Shown piece after piece: positions 17,883 through 26,842 of a stretch of 64,000 bases of DNA (positions within the stretch are counted from its first letter, which is position 1; the number at the start of each line of letters is the position of its first letter). A program made the translations under genes and the position numbers. The notes below the pieces were generated by a model that was not told the DNA's origin, did not search any database, and was given only the letters and a program-made list of their open reading frames with translations. The DNA is from Massilia sp. Root133 (GTDB lineage: Bacteria > Pseudomonadota > Gammaproteobacteria > Burkholderiales > Burkholderiaceae_D): positions 1 to 64,000 of the forward strand of contig NZ_LMEW01000006.1 in assembly GCF_001426525.1 (NCBI RefSeq). The letters run 5' to 3'.

Positions 17883-19043
17883 ATGCACCCGCTATATTCA
17901 AAAGCATTGGTCCGGCTGGTCCTGCTTCTCGGTATCAGTACACTGACCGGGTATGTTTGCGTCAGCCGCAGCCATCACCGCGTCCCGTTGTTTGGGCAGG
18001 CAGATTTTTCCTGGCAGTTGCGAACGCACAAAGGCAACGGCGCGACAACCAGCCTGGATGCGCGAGTCGATGCCGCGCGCCTGATCATGGAGTTCGTCCT
18101 GTCAGGCAGCAGCTCCAGACCCTATGTATCGAGCGGCCTGCTCTTCAGAGACAGCAACGGCAAACCGGCATTGCTCGACTGGTCCAGATTCGACAAGATC
18201 AGTGTCGAGGCACGCTGCCTCCCCGCCGGTACCATCCGGATCAGCCTGGCCACCTTCGATGACAAGCTGTCCAGAGTGGATGATCTGATGACCTACCGTT
18301 CGCCGTCGGCATACATTAACTGCGATCAGGACGGGGCTCATGCCGAACTCGATCTGGCGCATTTGACTGTTCCGCAATGGTGGGTCGACTCGAACAAGCT
18401 CAACCCATCCGACCTGGGCTACTCGCTGGCCAAGGTTGCGCAGATCGAGGTGGGCACCAGCACCGCCAGCGGCGTCGGCATCCCGTCGCGTATCGAAATC
18501 GCGAACATCGAATTGCACGAGCGGAAATATGGCTACCTGTATTTTCTCGCCGCCTTCCTGACGGTCGCCTGGGCTGGTTTCGGGTTCTGGTTCGTCAGGC
18601 AGTACGCCGTGGTGTTGGCCAATGACCTTCATGCGCGGATGCAGAAGGACGTGCCGCTGGTGGCGTACCAGCAGCTGGCGCTGGAGACACACCGGGAAAA
18701 AGGAAAATCCGCCATTCTGCGATTGCTGGCGACGCGTTATGCGGATCCAGGACTGGACCTGGAGACCGTGGTGACGGAAACCGGTGTCAACCGCAATAAG
18801 GTCAACGACATATTAAAGGCGGAAACAGGCTACACCTTCATCGGTTACGTGAACAAGCTCAGATTGACCGAAGCAGCGCGCCTGTTGGTGGAAAACACCG
18901 GTGCCAGTATTGCAGAAATTGCCTATTCGGTCGGCTACAGAAACTCCTCGTATTTCATCAAGCTCTTCAAGCAAGAATACCAATGCACCCCGAAGGCATT
19001 CCGGGATGCATGCAAAAAGGACGCGCGCGAGCCGGCGCGATAA
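17883..19043 (+). CDS. Membrane-anchored AraC-family regulator (paralogue 1)
   Basis: A 386-residue one-component regulator. Order of parts: transmembrane helix (about 8-28), periplasmic domain (30-214) with two cysteines (112, 147) likely to form a disulphide, second transmembrane helix (216-238), cytoplasmic linker, and a C-terminal AraC-type DNA-binding domain (about 280-376) with both helix-turn-helix units (LDLETVVTETGVNRNKVNDI and IAEIAYSVGYRNSSYF). No kinase or receiver domain is present, so a periplasmic signal would have to reach DNA directly through the membrane. It shares the whole architecture, both cysteines and the WSRF and WW motifs with the protein at 28505-29710. It follows the receptor gene on the same strand. 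The ligand is unknown; the periplasmic domain could bind a glycan. Confidence 0.82.
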   Translation: MHPLYSKALVRLVLLLGISTLTGYVCVSRSHHRVPLFGQADFSWQLRTHKGNGATTSLDARVDAARLIMEFVLSGSSSRPYVSSGLLFRDSNGKPALLDWSRFDKISVEARCLPAGTIRISLATFDDKLSRVDDLMTYRSPSAYINCDQDGAHAELDLAHLTVPQWWVDSNKLNPSDLGYSLAKVAQIEVGTSTASGVGIPSRIEIANIELHERKYGYLYFLAAFLTVAWAGFGFWFVRQYAVVLANDLHARMQKDVPLVAYQQLALETHREKGKSAILRLLATRYADPGLDLETVVTETGVNRNKVNDILKAETGYTFIGYVNKLRLTEAARLLVENTGASIAEIAYSVGYRNSSYFIKLFKQEYQCTPKAFRDACKKDAREPAR

Positions 19044-19062
19044 TGCCTTCCGCCGGACGCGG

Positions 19063-22000
19063 TCAGCGGGAGCCCCCGCTTTGACCGATCCGGTAGTAGT
19101 CGAAGTCGACGCGGCCGCCGGCGGTCTGCGTCGAATAATAGAAGAGCGCGTAGCGGTAACCCATGAAGTGCGGGAAGGTGTAGGTAAGGCGCGAGGGACG
19201 CCCGATCGGGGTCCAGGATTTGCCGTCGAGGCTGTAGGAGAAGCGGGCGACTTCAGGCGCCCCCGGTATGCCATAGCTCTGGGCGCCATTCTCGTCGACG
19301 CCGAAACGGGCATCGTCAGGCGCGGACTGGAATTCGCATTCGACCTTGAGGTGAACGGTTTTGCGGGAAAGGGGAATGGAGGCGACCTCCTCGGGCTGGC
19401 CGGAGTCGGCGCTCACCATGACGAGCGACCTGGCGCCGTCGCTCATCTTTACGCCAACAAAGCCGTATTTTTTCTGAAAGGCGGCAAGGCCGGTCCAGTC
19501 GCCGTCTTTCATGCCGCTCACGTCGATGCTGGTGGTGGCGAAACTGTCAGGGCCAAAGGTGCGCTGGGTGAGGGTATTCCTGGCCTCGGGCAGGCTGGAA
19601 TCGACCCGGCTGGTGACGAAGCTCAGGTAGCCGGGGCGCTTGGTGAGCGACCAGTTACGCGGCTCGGGATTGTGATTCCATTGCCAGGCGAGGGGCAGGG
19701 CGGGGGCGCCGGGCGAGCGGTCGAATTCGTCGGAGGCGACGATGCCGGATGCGCCCGAGCGGCCCTGTCGGCCGGCGGGGATGTCGAGCGTCATGGGCAC
19801 CTCGCCGTCCTGGCCGAGCACGGGCCAGCCGTCCTGCCAGGTCACGGGCACGAGGTAGGGGACGCGACCGACGGCGCCGTTGTCCTTGAAAAGATAGGCA
19901 TACCATTTGCCTTCCGGGGTGTCGATGAGGCCGCCCTGGGCGATACCGCGATCATCGAGCGCGATGCGGCCCTCGTAGGGACCGTCGATCTTGTCGGCGC
20001 GGTGGACGATGACGGTGCGTGCCCAGCGGGTCTTGGGCGAGGCGATGTTGAAGAGGTAGTAGCGGCCGTTGATCTTGGAAAGCTGCGAGCCCTCGGCTTT
20101 GAGCCCGCCATGGTCGGCGCCGAAGAGGGCGTTGACGTTTTCGATGATGACCTTGTTGACGCCGCCGGGCTTGAAGCCAGTGAGATCGGGTTTCAGCTCC
20201 CTGAGCGAGATGCGGCCGCCCCCGAACACCATGTAGACACGACCGTCGTCGTCGAAAAACAGGCTGTGGTCACCCAGCGCAGGCTCGAAACTCGTTTCTT
20301 TCCACGGGCCGCGCTCCGGATTGCGCGTGGCGAAGATGTGGGTGCGTCCTCCGGCGGTGGCGGAGAATGTCGAGGCATAGAACATGCCGTCGTGGTAACG
20401 CAGGCTGCTGGCCCAGGAGCCCTCACCGTAGGCGTTCTTGCCGTTTTCGAGGCGGAAGGCTTTGTTGTCGGCCAGGGTGTCATAGGCGTACGAGGCCATG
20501 CTCCAGTTGACCAGGTCCGTCGACTTCATGATCGGGAGGCCCGGGCTCATGTGCATCGTCGTGCTGCTCATGTAGTAGGTTTTGCCGACCCGGATGACTG
20601 CGATGTCCGGAACGTCGGCCCAGATCACGGGATTATGGGCACGATCCGCCTTCACCGCCGGGCCGGGCCGGGACGTGCCGGAGGCGCGGTCTGCGGGCAG
20701 GTCGTGGTGCGCGAATTGCCAGTAATCGAACTTGAACAGTTCTTCGCCGGCCGCACCGCGGAACACGAAGTAGACATCCTGGACGCCGGAGGCGCCCGAG
20801 ATGCGGGTGGACTGTCGCTTCCATTGGCCGCCGGTTCCCGAGACCGGCAGCGTGCCGATCAGCTGGCCGTCGAGCTTGCCCAAACGAATCTCGATCGTCG
20901 CCCCGGTGGCCTGCTTCGGCTTGGCCGTGCTGGAGAGGCTGGCCATGAAGGCGCGCGCGCCGGGCGCGCCGAAATCGACATTGCGCACCTGGATGTAGGC
21001 CCCGTCGTGGATGTTTCGTACATTCTGGCCGCCGGCGCTGCTGGGTTCGATCTTGACACCGGACGACCACGCAATGGTCTCGGCTTCGACGCGCTGGTAG
21101 GGATCGAGGGTGGCGACCGGTGCCGGGCCTTCCCTGGTCGGTTGCACCATCGGGACCGAGCCGTCCGGGTTGAACTTCAACTCATCGACGGCCACGGAAC
21201 GCTTGAAACCGTCGCCTCCCGGAAGCGCGGCGTTGTGGTAGAAGAGGTAGGTCTTGCCCTTGAAATCGACCACGCCCGGGTGGTTGGTGAACGCACTTTG
21301 CGGGGTCATGACGACGCCGCCGTAGGTCCACGGGCCTTCCGGTGTGGGGCCGGTGGCGTAGGCGAGATGCTCGGGGATGGGACCACCTGCAAAAAACAGG
21401 TAGGCGAGATTCTTGCGCTGATAGAGCCAGGGACCTTCTTCGTAGGACGTGCCGCGCAAGGCGCGCTTCGGAAGCGTCGTGCCTTGCGTGTCCGGAGGAT
21501 TGCGCTCGCCCAGCGCCTTGACGGTCATCGGATGGCGAATGATGCCATTCTCCCCGACGCTCGTGTCGTAGGAAATCATGTCCTTGTTCAGCTTCACCGA
21601 CCACAGATTCGGATTGCCCCAGGCGAGATAGGCCTGGCCTTTGTCGTCGATGTAGACGGTCGGATCGATGCTGTCGTACAGGCCGCCGGCGTGGCCGGCG
21701 ATCAGTGGTTTCTTGATGGGATCGGTGTACGGGCCGAGGGGATTGTCGGCCACCAGCACGCCGATGCCCCGGCCTTGCACCGGGGCGTAGAGATACCATT
21801 TGCCATCCCTCTCGATCACCTGGGGCGCCCAGGCGCCATTATCAAAACCGTCCCAGCCGGAAATCTCCTTGGCGGCCCAGGCGAAATCCCGCAGGGAGGC
21901 GATCGCGCCATGCTGGGTCCAGTTCACCATGTCCGTCGTCGTGGCGAGCACCCAGTCCTTCATGTTGAAGTTGTTTTTTTCGCCGACATCCTGGTCGTGG

Positions 22001-22152
22001 CTGGAAAACAGGTAGAGCGTGCCCTGATGGACCATGGGTGCCGGATCGGCCGTATACATCGTTTGAATAATCGGGTTGTGCGCGAATGACGCCGCGGGCA
22101 GCGACGCCAGTACGGACAAGAGAACGAGAGCGGGGCGGTGTGTCTTTTTCAT
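19063..22152 (-). CDS. Bimodular GH43-CBM6-GH43 hemicellulase
   Basis: A 1029-residue secreted enzyme with two catalytic modules. Signal peptide 1-24. The first GH43 five-bladed propeller (about 25-330) has base Asp36 in TADPAPM, the DPT aspartate in SIDPTVYIDD and acid Glu in SYEEGPWLY. A CBM6-like sugar-binding module (about 345-482) ends KFDYWQF. The second GH43 module (about 500-790) has VPDIAVIRVGKTYYM, GDHSLFFDDDG and acid Glu in KAEGSQLSKINGRYYL. A C-terminal concanavalin-like beta-xylosidase domain follows (about 805-1025). Removal of arabinose and xylose from arabinoxylan by one polypeptide is the likely role. It is the last gene of a leftward GH51-TonB/PA14-GH43 cluster. Confidence 0.9.
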   Translation of the reverse strand: MKKTHRPALVLLSVLASLPAASFAHNPIIQTMYTADPAPMVHQGTLYLFSSHDQDVGEKNNFNMKDWVLATTTDMVNWTQHGAIASLRDFAWAAKEISGWDGFDNGAWAPQVIERDGKWYLYAPVQGRGIGVLVADNPLGPYTDPIKKPLIAGHAGGLYDSIDPTVYIDDKGQAYLAWGNPNLWSVKLNKDMISYDTSVGENGIIRHPMTVKALGERNPPDTQGTTLPKRALRGTSYEEGPWLYQRKNLAYLFFAGGPIPEHLAYATGPTPEGPWTYGGVVMTPQSAFTNHPGVVDFKGKTYLFYHNAALPGGDGFKRSVAVDELKFNPDGSVPMVQPTREGPAPVATLDPYQRVEAETIAWSSGVKIEPSSAGGQNVRNIHDGAYIQVRNVDFGAPGARAFMASLSSTAKPKQATGATIEIRLGKLDGQLIGTLPVSGTGGQWKRQSTRISGASGVQDVYFVFRGAAGEELFKFDYWQFAHHDLPADRASGTSRPGPAVKADRAHNPVIWADVPDIAVIRVGKTYYMSSTTMHMSPGLPIMKSTDLVNWSMASYAYDTLADNKAFRLENGKNAYGEGSWASSLRYHDGMFYASTFSATAGGRTHIFATRNPERGPWKETSFEPALGDHSLFFDDDGRVYMVFGGGRISLRELKPDLTGFKPGGVNKVIIENVNALFGADHGGLKAEGSQLSKINGRYYLFNIASPKTRWARTVIVHRADKIDGPYEGRIALDDRGIAQGGLIDTPEGKWYAYLFKDNGAVGRVPYLVPVTWQDGWPVLGQDGEVPMTLDIPAGRQGRSGASGIVASDEFDRSPGAPALPLAWQWNHNPEPRNWSLTKRPGYLSFVTSRVDSSLPEARNTLTQRTFGPDSFATTSIDVSGMKDGDWTGLAAFQKKYGFVGVKMSDGARSLVMVSADSGQPEEVASIPLSRKTVHLKVECEFQSAPDDARFGVDENGAQSYGIPGAPEVARFSYSLDGKSWTPIGRPSRLTYTFPHFMGYRYALFYYSTQTAGGRVDFDYYRIGQSGGSR

Positions 22153-22192
22153 GAATGTCGGAAGTGAGGTGTGGAACGTGGCGCTGCCCTGA

Positions 22193-23161
22193 TTATTCCT
22201 TCTGGCGGATCGGCGGCAGCGTGCCGGCTGGCGGCCGCCCTATCAGGCTGCGCGGCAAATAGCTGTAATCGGCCGCGCCGGGCTTTTTCCACGCAAGCAT
22301 CAGCGCAAGATCCGGGCCCGGACCCTGGAAGTAGCGCAGGCGGAAATTGTGCAAGCCCTTCTCCAGCTTGATCCTGGTCGCCACGGGTGTCGGGGCGTGG
22401 ATGCCGTCGTTGTCGATCACGTTTTCATCGTCGATGCTGAGAACGGCACCATCGTCGGCCAGCAGCATCAGCTCCCAGGTGGCGGTTTCGGCGATATTGA
22501 CGGTAAAGCGAATATCCAGACCGAACCATTCGATCGTCGAGCCCATACCGGGAAAGCCTTCGCGGAAGGAGCGCGGCACGATATCGAGTTGGGCCAGGCA
22601 AACGCGCTTGATCGGCTTACGCCCGCGCATGTCGTACACCGATTGGTTGCCGGCAGCGAGGCGATATACGTCGGCGACCATATGCCGATCCGACGCTTCG
22701 GCGCATTCCTCGAACAGCTTGGGAGGCGCGCTGGCCACGACCTCCTTCGCGAGTGGGGCCGGGACGGGGGGCGCGGCCGGCGCCGGGGCCGGAGCAGGCG
22801 CCGGAGCGGGAGCCGGAGCGGGAACCGGAGCCGGAGCCCGGACTGCGTCGGGCACGACGTCGGGCACTGGCAGCGGCGGCGGGACGAGAAGGGGCGGCGG
22901 CGCGAGGGTGGGTGGGGCGATGTTGGCGGGCGCAGGTTCGGGAATCTTTTCTTCCGGTACTTTCTCTTCGATCAGGGCCGTTTCCAGGGCGCGCGGCGGT
23001 GGAGGCGCGGGACGGCGCGCGGGCGACAGCAGCATGGCGATCAGCAAGGCAAGATGGATGAGCAGCACGACACCCAACGCGTAGCGCCGTTTCTCGGGCC
23101 GCAACGACGGCTGCCCTTCGGTTGCGGGCGGGGGCAAACTGGATTCCGGTGTTGAACGCAT
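22193..23161 (-). CDS. TonB-like protein with C-terminal PA14 domain
   Basis: A 322-residue protein. The N-terminus looks like TonB: a short cytoplasmic tail, one transmembrane helix (27-46) with a histidine inside it (His36), then a proline-rich periplasm-spanning rod (50-143) with a PAPAPAP run. Where TonB has its receptor-binding C-terminal domain, this protein has a PA14-like fold (about 175-305): DIRFTVNIAETATWELMLLA, DDGAVLSIDDENVIDNDG and GLHNFRLRYFQGPG are classic PA14 elements. Cys153 and Cys188 may pair. PA14 domains often bind carbohydrates. A role as energy transducer, anchored glycan sensor or wall-spanning binding protein is possible; none is proved. The gene lies between GH51 and GH43-CBM6-GH43 genes on one strand, with gaps of 122 and 40 bp. 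Confidence 0.75.
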   Translation of the reverse strand: MRSTPESSLPPPATEGQPSLRPEKRRYALGVVLLIHLALLIAMLLSPARRPAPPPPRALETALIEEKVPEEKIPEPAPANIAPPTLAPPPLLVPPPLPVPDVVPDAVRAPAPVPAPAPAPAPAPAPAPAAPPVPAPLAKEVVASAPPKLFEECAEASDRHMVADVYRLAAGNQSVYDMRGRKPIKRVCLAQLDIVPRSFREGFPGMGSTIEWFGLDIRFTVNIAETATWELMLLADDGAVLSIDDENVIDNDGIHAPTPVATRIKLEKGLHNFRLRYFQGPGPDLALMLAWKKPGAADYSYLPRSLIGRPPAGTLPPIRQKE

Positions 23162-23283
23162 ACGTTTCCGAATACAAGGTCGATTGATTGACGTTTGACG
23201 CCCTTGCGGCGTCCGTTGCGGGAGCGGCGAGCTGCCGCCGCTCCTGTTCGGGATGGGCGACCATGCCCTTGTGCGCGCGGCGT

Positions 23284-24912
23284 CTACTCCTCCAGCGCGA
23301 CCACCATCACGGCCTTTGCGGGCACCTTGATCGATAGTTTGCCGCCCGCGGCACGCGCGCTGAACGCTGCCGGCTTGATGACCTGCGGATTCTGGAACGT
23401 GTTGTGCGCATCCATCGCGGCCGAGGTCAGTACCTTGCCGGCCGCAGCATTTACCTTCGCGCCGGCGACGTCGACGGCGACATCGACCGCCTTGTGCGGA
23501 TCGGTGTTGACCAGTGCCAGATACACCTTGCCGTCCTTGGCAAGCGACGCCGATGCGCTCACCCCCGGAATGGTCGTTGCGCCCATGGTGTAGCTCGTGT
23601 TGTCCTTGATTGCCAGCGGCAGCGACCTGGCATCCTGGAACGGCACATACATCTGGAACGTGTAGTAGGTCGGGGTCAGGACCATCTTCTCCTTGTCAGT
23701 CAGGATCATCGCCTGCAGGACATTGACCATTTGGGCGATCGTGGTCATGGGGACCCGCTCCGCGTGAGCATGGAAGATGTGGAAGTTGAGCGCCGCCACG
23801 AGCGCGTCGCGCAGGGAATTCTGCTGGAACAAGGCGCTTCTGGCACCCGCTTCGTCATACCAGGTGCCCCACTCGTCGATCATCAGCCCGATCTTCTTCT
23901 CGGGATCGTGCTTGTCCAGTACGGCCACGTGATCCTTGATAAGCTGATCCATTTTCAAGGTATTGGCGAGGGTCGAGATCCACTCGTCTTCCTTGAAGCC
24001 GAGGTCCTTGCCCTTGCCCTCCCAGGTGGTGCCCGCGATGGTGTACTGGTGGACGCTGATCCCCACCGTTCGGCCTTTCAGTTCCTTGCTCAGGACGTCG
24101 GTCCAGGCGGTGTCGAAACCACTGCCGCCGCTGGCAATCATCTTCGGCCTCGAATTTCCGGGCGCCCTCAGGAAATTCTCGTAATTACTGTACAGGTTCG
24201 CGTAGTAGTCGGGCTTCAAGTTGCCGCCGCAGCCCCACAACTCATTGCCGATACCGAAGTAGGCGACTTTGAAGTAATTACTGTACAGGTTCGCGTAGTA
24301 GTCGGGCTTCAAGTTGCCGCCGCAGCCCCACAACTCATTGCCGATACCGAAGTAGGCGACTTTGAACGGCTTTGCATGCCCGTTCCGGGCGCGCAGCCTG
24401 GCCAGGGGCGAGCCGCCGTCCGCCGTCATGTACTCGACCCAATCGGCCATCTCCTGCACGCTGCCGGTACCGACGTTGCCGTTGATGTAGGCGTCGGCGC
24501 CCAGCATGTCGATCAGGTCGAAGAATTCGTGGGTGCCGACGGCGTTGATCTCCTCTACGCGCCCATCGCTGATGTTGCTCGGGCGCTTGTCCTGCGGACC
24601 GACGCCATCGCGCCAATGGTAGGTGTCGGCGAAGCAGCCGCCCGGCCAGCGCACCAGCGGCACATGCAACGCCTTGAGCGCGCCGACGACGTCATTGCGC
24701 CAGCCACGGGTGTTGGGGATGTTCGACTTCGTGCCGACCCACATGCCTCCGTAGATGCCAGTGCCGAGCTGCTCGGCGAACTGGCCGTAGACGTTCTTGC
24801 TGATGACAGGGCCGGGTCGACTGGCGTCGATGCTGATGCTGACTTGGTTGGCGGCAAAAGCCGGTGCCGCGATCAGGCCGAGAACGGCGAGGCTATGTTT
24901 GATGATGTTCAC
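23284..24912 (-). CDS. GH51 alpha-L-arabinofuranosidase with internal duplication
   Basis: A 542-residue secreted family GH51 enzyme, expected to release arabinofuranose from arabinoxylan or arabinan. Signal peptide 1-20. Family motifs: NVYGQFAEQLG, VRWPGGCFADTYHW, acid/base Glu in GIGNELWGCGG and nucleophile Glu in MIDEWGTWYDE. A C-terminal beta domain ends the protein. Oddity: the 31 residues from FKVAYFGIGNELWG to YANLYSNY occur twice in tandem, coded by an exact 93-bp direct repeat, so the catalytic acid/base motif is present twice. An extra strand-helix in the TIM barrel would be expected to harm folding. The start is GTG at 24912 with a weak ribosome binding site. The gene begins the leftward cluster. 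Confidence 0.9.
   Translation of the reverse strand: MNIIKHSLAVLGLIAAPAFAANQVSISIDASRPGPVISKNVYGQFAEQLGTGIYGGMWVGTKSNIPNTRGWRNDVVGALKALHVPLVRWPGGCFADTYHWRDGVGPQDKRPSNISDGRVEEINAVGTHEFFDLIDMLGADAYINGNVGTGSVQEMADWVEYMTADGGSPLARLRARNGHAKPFKVAYFGIGNELWGCGGNLKPDYYANLYSNYFKVAYFGIGNELWGCGGNLKPDYYANLYSNYENFLRAPGNSRPKMIASGGSGFDTAWTDVLSKELKGRTVGISVHQYTIAGTTWEGKGKDLGFKEDEWISTLANTLKMDQLIKDHVAVLDKHDPEKKIGLMIDEWGTWYDEAGARSALFQQNSLRDALVAALNFHIFHAHAERVPMTTIAQMVNVLQAMILTDKEKMVLTPTYYTFQMYVPFQDARSLPLAIKDNTSYTMGATTIPGVSASASLAKDGKVYLALVNTDPHKAVDVAVDVAGAKVNAAAGKVLTSAAMDAHNTFQNPQVIKPAAFSARAAGGKLSIKVPAKAVMVVALEE
24181..24366 (-). repeat. Exact tandem 93-bp duplication inside GH51
   Basis: Units 24181-24273 and 24274-24366 read identically on the plus strand, starting GTAATTACTGTACAGG and ending AGTAGGCGACTTTGAA. 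The unit length is a multiple of three, so the reading frame survives. The complete identity points to a recent event or an assembly artefact. Confidence 0.95.
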
Positions 24913-25393
24913 TCAGTGGTATCCATGAAAGTCGTATGTTTTTTGGCGCGTCGATGCATCAGTGCTGAAGAAGGCCGCCATGACGCATGCGTCCACCGGC
25001 GCCACAGCTGGCGCGCCGGTCCAGCAAACCGGCGAAGTCTATCCCAGGGGTTCGGGAAGAGTAAGGACCGAAATTACGCTAGCGGTGAAGACATTTACAA
25101 GGTGCAGAAAATCGCATTGATACTGCACTTCCTTGCATTCGCCCTGCGGCGGCGGCGGCTTGCGCGGGCACGCGACGTCGACAGCGTCCTGTTATCGGAC
25201 TTACGCAGCCTGACGATCCGCTCGCCCAAGCCGTAGCTGTAAATCCCCAAGTTGTGCAATTTTTCGCTTTTTGCTAGCAATTTCGGGGGAAGCGATAACG
25301 GCCGTGGTGCGGACCTCGGTATGTTGGCGCTTGGCCGGAAAAATATTCGAGGCCAACGGGTAATTTTGTCAGCATGAATATTTCGAGGTTATT
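24913..25393. other. Divergent promoter region between GH51 and GH5 genes
   Basis: This 480-bp region separates leftward GH51 from rightward GH5 and must hold promoters for both. A possible operator is the inverted repeat TTGGCC-N14-GGCCAA at 25331-25356, about 40 bp before the GH5 start. No coding gene is supported. Confidence 0.4.
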
Positions 25394-26680
25394 TTGAAGC
25401 TCAGCCGTCTACTGATATTAGTTGGAATCCTGTCATTAAACGTTGGCTGTGGCGGCGGCGCGGCCAGCACGAAGCCTGCGGCGTCGGCGCCAACGACGCC
25501 AACCGCAACGACGCCAGCGCCAACCACGCCAGCCCAGCCGACGCCGGTTCCGACAACGCCGGCTCCAACAACGCCGGCCGCGGGTCTCTTTCCCGATTAC
25601 AACCAGAATCCGATCGCGCCCGATGCTACCGGCATGGGCAGCACCGCTGTCCAGCTTGCCAGCAAGATTCGTTTGGGGTTAAATATTGGCAACACGATGG
25701 AGGCGACCGGCGGAGAAACCGCCTGGGGCAATCCCCCGGTCACCGAGGCGCTGATCAAGGCGGCCAAGGCGGACGGATTCAACGCCATCCGGCTCCCGGT
25801 TGCCTGGGATCAGTACGCCAACCAACAGACCGGCAAGATCGACCAGGCGTGGATGGACCGCGTCAAGCAAGTCGTCAAATATTGCGTCGACAACCAGATG
25901 TATGTGCTCATGAACATCCACTGGGATGGTGGTTGGCTCGAAAGAAATGTTCAGCCCGACAAGCAAGTGGCCGTCAACGAGAAACAAAAGGCGTTCTGGA
26001 CCCAGATTGCCACGCAAATGCGCGACTTCGACGAGCATTTGATATTTGCCGGCGCCAACGAGCCGGCTGTCGATACGCCCAACCAGATGCCAGTGCTCAT
26101 GTCCTACCACCAGACCTTCATCGATGCGGTGCGCGCCACGGGCGGCAAGAATGCCTACCGTGTCCTGGTGGTGCAGGGACCGGCCGTGGACATCGATAAA
26201 TCAGCGACGATGTGGACCGCCATGCCGACCGATACTGTCAGCAATAAGCTGATGTATGAGGTACATTTCTACCCGTGGCAATTTACTTTAATGGAAAAAG
26301 ATGAATGGTGGGGCCATGCATTCTATTACTGGGGCAAGGACAATCATTCGACCACGGACACCGCCCACAATGCCGACCAGATGGAAGAGGCTTATGTCGA
26401 TGAGCAGTTCTCGAAGGTCAGGCAGCAGTTTGTCGACAAGGGCATTCCGGTCGTGCTCGGCGAGTATGCCGCAATGCTGCGCACCAATCTGACGGGCGAT
26501 GCACTGGCCCTGCATAAGAAGTCGCGCGTCTACTATATCAACTACGTCACCAGGTCGGCAGCGGGCCATGGCTTGTTACCGTTCTATTGGGATGTGGGCG
26601 GCCTGATCGATCGGGGCCGCAATAACGCAGTCCTCGACCCGGACCTGCTCGATGCGCTGGTGAAGGGCGCAAAGCGGTAA
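25394..26680 (+). CDS. GH5 endoglucanase lipoprotein
   Basis: A 428-residue family GH5 enzyme of the cellulase type. The lipoprotein signal ends at the lipobox LNVGC, followed by a threonine/proline-rich linker of about 45 residues (repeated TTPAPTTPA), so the catalytic domain (about 75-425) is displayed away from the membrane. Motifs: GLNIGNTMEA, NAIRLPVAWDQY, MNIHWDGGW, acid/base Glu in GANEP and nucleophile Glu in VLGEYAA. Endo-action on beta-1,4-glucan, xyloglucan or mannan is expected; the exact substrate cannot be fixed. The start is TTG at 25394, supported by GAGG upstream and by the signal sequence. It probably starts an operon with the Sde182-like gene and a membrane AraC regulator. 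Confidence 0.87.
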   Translation: MKLSRLLILVGILSLNVGCGGGAASTKPAASAPTTPTATTPAPTTPAQPTPVPTTPAPTTPAAGLFPDYNQNPIAPDATGMGSTAVQLASKIRLGLNIGNTMEATGGETAWGNPPVTEALIKAAKADGFNAIRLPVAWDQYANQQTGKIDQAWMDRVKQVVKYCVDNQMYVLMNIHWDGGWLERNVQPDKQVAVNEKQKAFWTQIATQMRDFDEHLIFAGANEPAVDTPNQMPVLMSYHQTFIDAVRATGGKNAYRVLVVQGPAVDIDKSATMWTAMPTDTVSNKLMYEVHFYPWQFTLMEKDEWWGHAFYYWGKDNHSTTDTAHNADQMEEAYVDEQFSKVRQQFVDKGIPVVLGEYAAMLRTNLTGDALALHKKSRVYYINYVTRSAAGHGLLPFYWDVGGLIDRGRNNAVLDPDLLDALVKGAKR

Positions 26681-26731
26681 GCTGCCACACGCACATCCGC
26701 ATGACGTGAGTGGCTTGTAGCGGATGCGGTC

Positions 26732-26766
26732 CGGCTCGGCGCGTTCTTCGCCGGGCCGTTTCGTTT
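26732..26766 (+). terminator. Terminator-like hairpin after the GH5 gene
   Basis: A 10-bp stem, CGGCTCGGCG / CGCCGGGCCG (one G-U pair), a 7-base loop and the T-rich tail TTTCGTTT. It lies 51 bp after the GH5 stop codon and may give partial termination before the next gene. Confidence 0.55.
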
Positions 26767-26842
26767 GGGCGGGTTCAGTTCCGGTCCTGCACACAGCCCG
26801 GCCAGCGAGACAGGCCCCGATTCAATACAAAGCAAAACAGAG

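Noticed and set aside
13671..17888. A 1405-residue open frame on the minus strand, antisense to the lipoprotein and receptor genes
   Set aside because: It is a long antisense shadow in GC-rich DNA: arginine-, valine- and histidine-rich, no domain, no leader, and the plus strand carries two clear genes.
18901..22089. A 1062-residue plus-strand open frame antisense to GH43-CBM6-GH43
   Set aside because: It has the same composition as other antisense frames and overlaps an enzyme with all catalytic residues in place.
19063..22152. The double GH43 as two genes joined by a sequencing error
   Set aside because: The reading frame is continuous, the second module has no own leader, and the linker contains a complete CBM6-like module.
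22753..23061. A plus-strand open frame rich in Glu-Pro repeats
   Set aside because: It is the reverse complement of the proline-rich rod of the TonB-like/PA14 gene.
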